15,123 bases of DNA from an uncultured Phascolarctobacterium sp. (lineage in GTDB: Bacteria; Bacillota; Negativicutes; Acidaminococcales; Acidaminococcaceae). A model generated the notes under the pieces. That model was not told where the DNA came from, did not search any database, and was given only the letters and a program-made list of their open reading frames with translations. The position numbers were made by a program, and so were the translations under genes. The DNA lies in NCBI RefSeq assembly GCF_905212365.1, contig NZ_CAJMEH010000055.1, positions 1 through 15,123 of the forward strand, read 5' to 3'. Shown one piece after another: positions 1 through 5,794 of this stretch (position 1 is the first letter of the stretch; the number at the start of each line of letters is the position of its first letter).

Positions 1-1118
1 CCCCCAGCCAGTTTAGCCAAACGTTCCTGCAATTTTTCCTTATCGAATTCAGAAGTGGTTTCGGGGATTTGCGCGCGGATTTGCGCTACGCGGCCTGCAA
101 TTTCCTCTTTATTGCCCTGGCCGTCAACGATAGTAGTCATTTCCTTGGTTACGCGAACCTGACCTGCGCGACCCAAGTCTGCCAGGCTGGCGCTGTCCAA
201 CTTGCGGCCAACTTCTTCGCTGATTACGGTAGCGCCGGTCAGGATAGCGATATCCTGCAGCATTGCTTTGCGGCGGTCGCCAAAGCCGGGAGCCTTAACG
301 GCTACAGCCTTGAAGGTACCGCGCAGCTTGTTGACAACCAGTGTTGCCAAAGCTTCGCCTTCTACGTCCTCAGCGATAATCAACAGCTCGCTGCCGCTTT
401 GCACTACCTTTTCCAGAACAGGCATAATGTCCTGAATCATGGTAATTTTTCTATCGGTAATGAATACGTACGGATTGCTCAGTACGGCTTCCATCTTATC
501 CGGGTCGGTAGCCATGTAAGGAGAAATGTAGCCGCGGTCGAACTGCATGCCTTCCACGGTTTCCAGGCAGGTTTCCATGGTTTTGGATTCTTCAACGGTA
601 ATAACGCCGTCGTCGCCAACCTTTTCCATAGCGTCGGCAATCAAATTGCCGATTTCCTCGTCGGCTGCGGAAATAGAAGCAACCTGCGCTTTAGCTTCTT
701 TGGTTTCAACCTTTTGGGAAACGGTTTTCAATTCGTCAACAAGTACGTCGACAGCTTTCTTAATGCCTTTTTTCAGTACCATGGGGTTAGCGCCGGCGGC
801 TACGTTGCGCATACCTTCGTTAACCATAGCCTGTGCCAGAACGGTAGCGGTAGTAGTGCCGTCGCCTGCTACGTCGTTGGTTTTGATAGCTACTTCCTTA
901 ACTAATTGAGCGCCCATGTTTTCAAACGGGTCTTCCAGCTCGATGTCGCGGGCGATGGTAACGCCGTCGTTAGTAATAGTCGGCGCGCCGAATTTCTTTT
1001 CCAAAACTACGTTGCGGCCTTTAGGACCAAGAGTAACTTTAACTGCGTCAGCCAAAGCGTTAACGCCGCGTTCCAGGCTGCGGCGAGCTTCTTCATTGAA
1101 CAGAATTTGTTTAGCCAT
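1..1118 (-). CDS. groEL: Chaperonin GroEL (Hsp60), partial, C-terminus beyond window
   Basis: Large subunit of the ATP-driven GroEL-GroES folding chamber in the cytoplasm. The minus-strand frame from the ATG at 1118 is open to the window edge and gives 372 codons, against about 540 in a full GroEL. The protein begins MAKQILFNEEARRSLERG. The ATP-binding TLGPKG is at residues 29-34, NDG at 50-52, and GDGTTTAT at 85-92 includes the catalytic Asp86. The apical-domain signature EGMQFDRGYISPYM follows, and the reading ends in KLQERLAKLAGG at the edge. An AAAGGAG ribosome site precedes the ATG. The gene lies 49 nt downstream of groES in the usual bicistronic operon, so it should share the CIRCE/HrcA control. 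No frameshift is seen. The long plus-strand open frames opposite it are shadows. Confidence 0.98.
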   Translation of the reverse strand, partial: MAKQILFNEEARRSLERGVNALADAVKVTLGPKGRNVVLEKKFGAPTITNDGVTIARDIELEDPFENMGAQLVKEVAIKTNDVAGDGTTTATVLAQAMVNEGMRNVAAGANPMVLKKGIKKAVDVLVDELKTVSQKVETKEAKAQVASISAADEEIGNLIADAMEKVGDDGVITVEESKTMETCLETVEGMQFDRGYISPYMATDPDKMEAVLSNPYVFITDRKITMIQDIMPVLEKVVQSGSELLIIAEDVEGEALATLVVNKLRGTFKAVAVKAPGFGDRRKAMLQDIAILTGATVISEEVGRKLDSASLADLGRAGQVRVTKEMTTIVDGQGNKEEIAGRVAQIRAQIPETTSEFDKEKLQERLAKLAG

Positions 1119-1167
1119 TGTATATCGCTCCTTTGATAATTACGTCAATAAATGTTATAACAACAGA

Positions 1168-1455
1168 TTATTCAATAATAGCCAGAATGTCGCGTTCGCT
1201 GAGGATCAAATAATCCTTGCCCTGATGCTTAATGGGAGTGCCGCTGTATTTAGCGAAGACAACCTCGTCGCCGGCCTTAACTTCCGGTTTAATCAATTTA
1301 CCGGCGTCGGAATATTTGCCGATACCTACGGCGATTACCTTACCCTGCTGGGGTTTTTCCTTAACGGCGGTATCCGGCAGGAAAATGCCGCTGGCGGTTT
1401 TTTCTTCTTGCACAACAGGTTCTACAACAACATGATCAGCTAATGGTTTCAACAT
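1168..1455 (-). CDS. groES: Co-chaperonin GroES (Hsp10)
   Basis: Lid of the GroEL chamber: a heptamer that caps the ring during an ATP-driven folding cycle. It has 95 residues, the normal family length. The N-terminus MLKPLADHVVVEP matches the usual groES start (LKPLxDRVxxxP), although His replaces the common Arg at residue 8. The mobile loop around residues 17-29 reads EEKTASGIFLPDT, containing the conserved GIxLPD segment that docks on GroEL. The C-terminal KDYLILSERDILAI is typical. The ATG at 1455 follows AAAGGAG at a good distance. It is the first gene of the groES-groEL operon, behind a promoter and CIRCE operator at 1519-1584. Confidence 0.97.
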   Translation of the reverse strand: MLKPLADHVVVEPVVQEEKTASGIFLPDTAVKEKPQQGKVIAVGIGKYSDAGKLIKPEVKAGDEVVFAKYSGTPIKHQGKDYLILSERDILAIIE

Positions 1456-1518
1456 TTCAATGACTCCTTTCGAGTACTTTTATTACTGCTTACTTAATGA
1501 GTGAGAGTTTTGTTTTTG

Positions 1519-1545
1519 TTAGCACTCATTTTATCCGAGTGCTAA
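1519..1545 (-). promoter_or_regulatory. CIRCE operator (HrcA binding site)
   Basis: This is a perfect inverted repeat with arms TTAGCACTC (1519-1527) and GAGTGCTAA (1537-1545) separated by 9 bases, identical to the CIRCE consensus. It lies between the predicted transcription start of groES and its start codon, the classic position where HrcA represses and where the transcript can also form a hairpin. It implies heat-shock control by HrcA, which is encoded outside this window. Confidence 0.97.
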
Positions 1546-1556
1546 TCACAGTTACT

Positions 1557-1584
1557 ATTATATCCATAACGCGAAAAAAAGCAA
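1557..1584 (-). promoter_or_regulatory. Sigma-A-type promoter of groES-groEL
   Basis: On the minus strand, TTGCTT (1579-1584) and TATAAT (1557-1562) are separated by 16 bases. The -10 is a perfect consensus and the -35 matches at four positions. Transcription would start near 1550, immediately before CIRCE, so bound HrcA would block initiation or early elongation. Confidence 0.85.
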
Positions 1585-1632
1585 GTACCTAAAGCAACTT
1601 TTTTACAAATTTGTCGCAAATTTGTACTTGCT
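1580..1632. repeat. Nested inverted repeats upstream of the groES promoter
   Basis: An inner perfect 9-bp dyad, ACAAATTTG (1605-1613) and CAAATTTGT (1617-1625), has a 3-base centre. Because the core CAAATTTG is itself a palindrome, the two halves are also direct repeats 11 bp apart, about one helix turn. An outer 9-bp pair, AGCAAGTAC (1580-1588) and GTACTTGCT (1624-1632), overlaps the promoter -35. The inner dyad has no T tract after it in either direction, so it is not a convincing terminator for the gene ending at 1651. A protein-binding site is possible, but no regulator is identified. Confidence 0.45.
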
Positions 1633-1650
1633 CCGGCACTTGCCCTTCAT

Positions 1651-2796
1651 CTAAACCAATAATTCTATGCCTACTTGCCACAATTCATTGTTGACCTGTT
1701 CGCAAGCGCCACCCAAAGTAAAAACGCAGCTCGCCTGCAAAACCAATCCTTTGCCTTCGGCATAAGGACGTACAATTTCTGCGTTCTTGCCCAACTTATT
1801 GCCATAAAACTTATCCAACGTAACATATAAAGGATATAATTTACCGTGCCAAGCCAAAAGCAAAGTGATTTCCTTATTATTTGAATCCCTGTAAAAGCGT
1901 AAATCCGGCAGCTCGCCCTGCCGCAAAAAGCTTTCGCGAATAACATTTACCGTATAATTTTCCAACAAGTTTTTCAAATACACGCTCTGCGCCAAAGCCG
2001 TCACGTCGTGCAGCTGCAATAAATGCGCCGCAACGCCCGTTTCCCTGAAATACACCTTGGGCGCTTTCACCAAACGTTTACCCGCAATACAATCCACCGG
2101 CTGCAGCAAATATATCAAACCCGTACCCGCTAAAAATTGTAGCCACTGCTTGGCCGTAGGCGCAGTTATGCCCACATTATTGGCCAAAATCGTATAATTA
2201 ACCACACAGCCCGCCATACTGGCCACAGCGCACAAAAAGCGGTAAAATTTTACCTCGTCGCTTACCGTAGTGCGCTCCATAATATCCTGCTGCAGCACGC
2301 GGCGCACATAAGCGGCCGCATTGTTAACGGCGCGGCAGTGCAAAATAGCCGCAGTAATATCAGTGTTCTTCCCAAAAACCGCCAGCTCCCGCAAGCGCGC
2401 TGCCTCCGGCACAAACGGTTCCGCATCGCCTACGCCAACAGAAAGCGGCAGGTCCACAAAAACTACTTGCTCTTGCCCACCAAGCGCCAAATAATAGCTT
2501 TGCGTACAGCTGCCAATAAGCTTTGATAATGGCAAAGCTCCGGTTAAGATATGCGGCAATAAATACGGTGCGCATTGCAAATTAATTAAATATGCAGCCT
2601 GCGGCAAACTTTTAAGAAAAAGCTGCGGATTCTGCTGCGCCTGCAAACGCAGATTAGGCAAAGACAAATCCACAGCGGTATAATTCTGCGTTAAAGCGTC
2701 AAGTATAGCTTGCTGTCCGCTGCCGCCGCAATGTCGCAGTATTACCAGCTTATCCTTCTGTTGCAATTCGCGGATCTTCTTCTCTAAATTTTTCAT
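1651..2796 (-). CDS. AAA_14/DUF4143-family protein with degenerate ATPase and nuclease motifs
   Basis: The layout (381 aa) is that of the widespread AAA_14 plus DUF4143 proteins: an N-terminal P-loop ATPase, a central winged-helix-like region and a C-terminal nuclease-like domain. The central block is well kept: KFYRFLCAVASMAG (183-196), NYTILANNVGITAPTAKQWL (200-219), and GKRLVKAPKVYFRETG (239-254). The catalytic motifs are not. The usual GPRQVGKTT P-loop reads RHCGGSGQQA (21-30) with no lysine. The LIDEIQ Walker B reads LINLQ (70-74). TGS reads IGS. In the C-terminal domain YRD is present (302-304), but EID reads EIT (309-311) and the IEIK position reads LYVT (323-326). The frame is fully open, with AAAGGA before the ATG, so this looks like a retained pseudo-enzyme rather than a broken gene. 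The cellular role of the family is poorly defined. The gene stands alone between groES and a divergent nuclease gene. Confidence 0.8.
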   Translation of the reverse strand: MKNLEKKIRELQQKDKLVILRHCGGSGQQAILDALTQNYTAVDLSLPNLRLQAQQNPQLFLKSLPQAAYLINLQCAPYLLPHILTGALPLSKLIGSCTQSYYLALGGQEQVVFVDLPLSVGVGDAEPFVPEAARLRELAVFGKNTDITAAILHCRAVNNAAAYVRRVLQQDIMERTTVSDEVKFYRFLCAVASMAGCVVNYTILANNVGITAPTAKQWLQFLAGTGLIYLLQPVDCIAGKRLVKAPKVYFRETGVAAHLLQLHDVTALAQSVYLKNLLENYTVNVIRESFLRQGELPDLRFYRDSNNKEITLLLAWHGKLYPLYVTLDKFYGNKLGKNAEIVRPYAEGKGLVLQASCVFTLGGACEQVNNELWQVGIELLV

Positions 2797-2816
2797 GTTT
2801 ATCCTTTCCGGAGCAA

Positions 2817-2828
2817 ATTAATATTAAT
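2817..2828. repeat. 12-bp palindrome ATTAATATTAAT between divergent genes
   Basis: A perfect 12-bp palindrome begins 21 bases upstream of the minus-strand ATG at 2796 and ends two bases before the -35 (2831) of the plus-strand promoter. Such a position would suit an operator acting on both divergent genes, but an AT-only palindrome of this length can also arise by chance. Confidence 0.3.
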
Positions 2829-2830
2829 GC

Positions 2831-2859
2831 TTGCCTTAACTTTTATATCATGGTATAAT
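2831..2859 (+). promoter_or_regulatory. Promoter of the Rpn-family nuclease gene
   Basis: TTGCCT (2831-2836) and TATAAT (2854-2859) are separated by exactly 17 bases, and a TGG just before the -10 gives an extended -10 flavour. The predicted start near 2866 leaves a leader of about 150 nt before the ATG at 3019. It begins inside the left arm of the long inverted repeat at 2863-2988. Confidence 0.75.
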
Positions 2860-2862
2860 TTA

Positions 2863-2988
2863 TTTGAAAATCACATAAGTAGGACGGTACCTTACGGTAT
2901 CTATTTAGCAGTATCTCCGTTCTGTTTTGCAGAACGCCGGTACTGCTTTTTTGTTTTACTGGCATGCAGCCGCTTATGTATTTTCAAA
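2863..2988 (+). ncRNA. Candidate structured leader RNA (closed multi-helix element)
   Basis: The outer arms are 2863-2879 and 2973-2988. Their complement matches over 16 positions with one extra base on the left. Within them I can draw three hairpins: 2886-2891 with 2896-2901 (GGTACC/GGTATC, loop TTAC, one G-T pair); the long terminator-like hairpin at 2907-2947; and a small GGC/GCC hairpin at 2961-2971. Together they would form a multi-branched fold ending 16 nt before the ribosome site at 3005-3010. The arrangement could be an attenuator or cis-regulatory RNA, or a MITE-like insertion that happens to lie in the leader. I recognise no known riboswitch class. The repeats are seen directly; the fold and function are inferred. 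Confidence 0.4.
2907..2957 (+). terminator. Intrinsic terminator-like hairpin inside the leader of the Rpn gene
   Basis: The outer stem AGCAGTA (2907-2913) pairs with TACTGCT (2941-2947), and the inner stem GTTCTG (2919-2924) with CAGAAC (2930-2935). A small internal loop separates them. The hairpin runs straight into TTTTTT (2947-2952), then G and four more T. It lies downstream of the promoter at 2831-2859 and upstream of the coding start at 3019, so it should lower readthrough into the gene unless an alternative fold prevents it. Confidence 0.6.
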
Positions 2989-3018
2989 TCCAATATTTTA
3001 ATAATAGGAGATGAAAGT

Positions 3019-3819
3019 ATGCCCAACGAATTTGTTAAGCCGGAATATCTCGACGCTATTGCGCGCCTGCGTCTTATCGACGATTTCTTTATGCGCAAGG
3101 CCTTTGAAAACAATATTCCTGCCGCTGAGCTTCTCTTGCGTATCATCCTGCAAGATGATAAAATTAAAGTGGTAAAAGCCTTAAGTCAATATGTTGTCAG
3201 TAACCTTTACGGACATTCCGCGCAGCTGGACTTACTTGCCCAAGATGCGTCAGGAAAGTACTTCAACGTAGAAGTGCAAAGCGCCAGCGAAGGAGCTTCG
3301 CCTGAGCGCGCCCGTTACTATGGCGGCGTTGTCGATACCGCTCATTTTCCCAAAGGTACCGATTACCATAAGCTCTTTGAAACCTATGTAATCTTTATTA
3401 CCCAGGACGATATCTTAGGCGAAGGACGGCCTATTTACCACATCGAGCGTAAAATTGAAGAAAGCGGAGCTAATTTTAACGACGGCTCCCACATTATCTA
3501 TGTCAACGGCAATTGCCGTTATGACCAAACAGCGCTAAGCAGGCTGATGCACGATTTTTTCTGCACCAGATCCAGCGATATGCATTATAAACAATTGCAA
3601 GAACGTGTGAAATATTTGAAGGAAACCGAGGAAGGAGTGCAAACTATGTGCAAAATTATCAATGATTTAGTAGAATCCGGCAGCGCATTTGCCAGAGGTA
3701 AAAGCGAAGGCAGAAACGAAATAGCTCAAAATTTAAAAAAGCTAGGAGAAATGAGTGATGAAGCTATAGCCAAGGCTACTAATCTCACCTTAGAGCAGGT
3801 TCAAGCAATCCGCATATAA
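3019..3819 (+). CDS. Rpn-family recombination-promoting nuclease / PDDEXK_2 transposase-like protein
   Basis: This 266-aa protein is of the PD-(D/E)XK type often annotated as Rpn-family nuclease or putative transposase. Known Rpn members are DNA endonucleases that stimulate RecA-independent recombination. The nuclease core appears as LDLLAQD (70-76, Asp71) and YFNVEVQ (81-87, Glu85 and Gln87), matching the family's D-x(13)-ExQ pattern. The N-terminal DDFFMRKAFENN is the usual lead-in. The C-terminal tail EMSDEAIAKATNLTLEQVQAI is the helix-turn-helix-like repeat common in this family. The ATG at 3019 is chosen because TAGGAG lies at 3005-3010. The frame is open further upstream to 2827, but that region contains the promoter. 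The gene is single, with its own promoter and terminator, divergent from the DUF4143 gene and convergent with the polysaccharide operon. Confidence 0.88.
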   Translation: MPNEFVKPEYLDAIARLRLIDDFFMRKAFENNIPAAELLLRIILQDDKIKVVKALSQYVVSNLYGHSAQLDLLAQDASGKYFNVEVQSASEGASPERARYYGGVVDTAHFPKGTDYHKLFETYVIFITQDDILGEGRPIYHIERKIEESGANFNDGSHIIYVNGNCRYDQTALSRLMHDFFCTRSSDMHYKQLQERVKYLKETEEGVQTMCKIINDLVESGSAFARGKSEGRNEIAQNLKKLGEMSDEAIAKATNLTLEQVQAIRI

Positions 3820-3849
3820 CCTACGGCACAACTTCATATTGAACGCTAG

Positions 3850-3873
3850 AGGACGGCGCAGGCCGTCCTTTTT
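3850..3873 (+). terminator. Rho-independent terminator of the Rpn-family gene
   Basis: A perfect 8-bp GC-rich stem, AGGACGGC (3850-3857) and GCCGTCCT (3862-3869), has loop GCAG and leads into five T (3869-3873). It lies 30 nt after the stop codon of the plus-strand nuclease gene. Read from the minus strand the stem has no T tract after it, so it is a poor terminator for the opposing operon. Confidence 0.92.
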
Positions 3874-3902
3874 GCTATAAATTTTGCCTTGTTTATATCG
3901 TT

Positions 3903-4643
3903 TCACTGTATATGTTTTGATCTATCTTTAAATTGTTTGTAATATTCACTCAGCCATTGATACTTAATTATTAAATTACTGTTTTTTGCATTAATACTAT
4001 CATTCAATTCTTTAGATATACCATTTTCAATTTCTTTATAATTTCCTTTTAAATAGCTAATGCCTTTAAAATTTACATCAGGTAATACCTCAACTTCATG
4101 CTTATGTAAGAAGTCAATATAGTAACAGCCATCAAAATCCTGTTTAAATAGCTCTCCAAGACTAATATTATGGTCTTCATCATAATCCTCATTATGTACA
4201 GTAAGTATTTCTTCCTTTATACTTAATGATGGATCTAAGATAACTCTTGGATAACAAGCTACTGCAGATTCCAGTTCATAAGCTCTATTTAATCCCCTAC
4301 CATAGAAGAAACTGCTACGATCAAAAATTTTATCATATGTAATTCCACCCCGTAAAAAGAATCCTTTTGTCGCACAAGCAAATTGTAAATAAGCAATCAA
4401 ACCTATACATTTATCAAAATACTTTTGATCAAAAGAAAACAACATAGAGTCTGAAAACCGATAATAATATTCATTATTATTTTTATTAAGATATTTCTCT
4501 AAATCCATAAATTTATGAATCATATCTAATGTTTCGTGGACTGGCTGTTTCATCAAATCTCCTGCATTAGTTTTATTTCTAAAGCCTAAAATATCCACAA
4601 ATGCAACAAATTTAGTTTCATAATGATATTGTTGTTCCAGCAT
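3903..4643 (-). CDS. Class III nucleotidyl-cyclase-like protein, function unknown
   Basis: This 246-aa soluble protein has motifs that line up with the class III adenylate/guanylate cyclase fold. FVAFVDILGF (12-21, Asp17) resembles the first metal-binding motif. YYRFSDSMLFSF (60-71, Asp65) resembles the second, 48 residues on as in true cyclases. LRGGITYDKIF (97-107) and FYGRGLNRAYELES (113-126) resemble the RxGIHxG and GxxVNxAARLE motifs. Asn119 of the last motif is kept, but the transition-state Arg position holds Glu123, so ordinary cyclase chemistry is doubtful. There are no membrane segments or sensor domain. The last 60 residues are rich in Lys, Asn and Glu. The gene begins 36 nt after wecB ends and has GGAAG before its ATG, so it is probably co-transcribed as the last gene of the polysaccharide operon. 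No partner effector gene is in view. The fold is my reading of the motifs; the substrate is unknown. Confidence 0.65.
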   Translation of the reverse strand: MLEQQYHYETKFVAFVDILGFRNKTNAGDLMKQPVHETLDMIHKFMDLEKYLNKNNNEYYYRFSDSMLFSFDQKYFDKCIGLIAYLQFACATKGFFLRGGITYDKIFDRSSFFYGRGLNRAYELESAVACYPRVILDPSLSIKEEILTVHNEDYDEDHNISLGELFKQDFDGCYYIDFLHKHEVEVLPDVNFKGISYLKGNYKEIENGISKELNDSINAKNSNLIIKYQWLSEYYKQFKDRSKHIQ

Positions 4644-4679
4644 ATTTTCACTTCCAATCTATATACATCTTTACCGTAT

Positions 4680-5777
4680 TTATTCCATTCTTTCTAAAAC
4701 ATCAGCTATTCTTTTTGATGCCAACCCGTCGCCATAGGGATTAGACGCATGCGCCATAGCATCATATACAGCTTTATCTGTAATAAGCCTTTTAAATTCA
4801 GAATATATTACAGTTTCATCTGTTCCAACTAACTTCAATGTTCCTGCTGCAATACCTTCTGGCCTTTCGGTAGTATCACGCATTACCAATACTGGCTTTC
4901 CTAAACTAGGAGCTTCCTCTTGTATACCTCCACTATCAGTCAAGATAAGAAAGCTTCTCGCCATAAAATTATGAAAATCCAAAACATCCAATGGTTCTAT
5001 AAGATGAAAATGATCATCATTGCCAAAAATCTCATTAGCCGTTTGGCGCACCAAAGGATTCATATGGATAGGATAAATGACCTTCAAATCATCATGCTCA
5101 TCTACTAATCTTTTAATTGCTCTAAACATATTCTGCATTGGAGTGCCCAAATTCTCTCGCCTGTGGGCAGTTAAAAGTATCAGCTTGCTTCCTTTAGCCC
5201 AGTCTAATTCTGAATGAGAGTAATCATCTCTTACTGTAGTCTTTAAAGCGTCAATGGCAGTATTACCAGTAACAAAAATACTTTCTGCCTTCTTTCCTTC
5301 TCTAAGTAAATTATTTTTAGAAACCTCTGTAGGAGCGAAATTATATTTTGCCACTATACCTACAGCTTGCCTGTTGAACTCTTCCGGAAAAGGAGAATAT
5401 ATATTATATGTTCGTAATCCAGCTTCAACATGTCCTACTGGTATTTGCAGATACAAGCAAGCTAACGCTGTTGCAAAAGTAGTAGTCGTATCTCCGTGTA
5501 CTAAAACGATATCTGGGCTTACCTTTTCGAGTACTGTTCTAATCTTAACCAGAATATTAGATGTAACATCAAATAAAGTCTGTCTTTCTTTCATAATAGA
5601 AAGATCATAATCCGGTACAACTGAAAAAGCCTTTAAAACTTGATCCAGCATCTGGCGATGTTGACCAGTAACGCAGACCTTCACATCAAATCCCTGTCTA
5701 TTTTTTAGTTCATTCACCAGAGGACACATTTTGATTGCTTCCGGACGAGTTCCAAAAACGGCCAATACTCTTTTCAT
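4680..5777 (-). CDS. wecB: UDP-N-acetylglucosamine 2-epimerase (non-hydrolysing)
   Basis: It interconverts UDP-GlcNAc and UDP-ManNAc in the cytoplasm, supplying ManNAc-type sugars for polysaccharide assembly. It has 365 residues, normal for WecB/MnaA. Motifs: VFGTRPEAIKM (7-17), HGDTTTTFA (94-102, Asp96), GHVEAGLRT (115-123, Glu118), PFPEEFNR (129-136, Glu132), LTAHRREN (202-209) and DSGGIQEEAPSLGKPVLVMR (281-300). These include the Asp and Glu residues known to matter in the E. coli enzyme. I chose the ATG at 5777 because AGAGGTG precedes it. A TTG start at 5798, overlapping the wzx stop, would add seven residues but has no better support. The gene follows wzx by 17 nt. Together with wecC it points to a ManNAcA-containing product. 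Confidence 0.96.
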   Translation of the reverse strand: MKRVLAVFGTRPEAIKMCPLVNELKNRQGFDVKVCVTGQHRQMLDQVLKAFSVVPDYDLSIMKERQTLFDVTSNILVKIRTVLEKVSPDIVLVHGDTTTTFATALACLYLQIPVGHVEAGLRTYNIYSPFPEEFNRQAVGIVAKYNFAPTEVSKNNLLREGKKAESIFVTGNTAIDALKTTVRDDYSHSELDWAKGSKLILLTAHRRENLGTPMQNMFRAIKRLVDEHDDLKVIYPIHMNPLVRQTANEIFGNDDHFHLIEPLDVLDFHNFMARSFLILTDSGGIQEEAPSLGKPVLVMRDTTERPEGIAAGTLKLVGTDETVIYSEFKRLITDKAVYDAMAHASNPYGDGLASKRIADVLERME

Positions 5778-5794
5778 ATAAACAACACCTCTAA

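Noticed and set aside
69..1443. Several long plus-strand open frames opposite groEL and groES
   Set aside because: The minus-strand reading gives textbook GroEL and GroES with ribosome sites and CIRCE. The plus-strand frames have no recognisable domains and are antisense shadows.
2827..3018. In-frame N-terminal extension of the Rpn-family protein from an ATG at 2827
   Set aside because: It would span the promoter, the inverted-repeat arm and the terminator-like hairpin. The family N-terminus begins at the ATG at 3019, which has its own ribosome site.
3019..3819. Treating the Rpn-family gene as an insertion sequence
   Set aside because: Although the family is often labelled transposase, I see no terminal inverted repeats bounding the whole gene and no target duplication. 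The inverted arms found enclose only the leader.
2881..3856. AGGACGG occurs both in the leader (2881-2887) and in the terminator stem (3850-3856) of the same gene
   Set aside because: Seven matching bases about 1 kb apart are expected by chance, and no wider similarity surrounds them.
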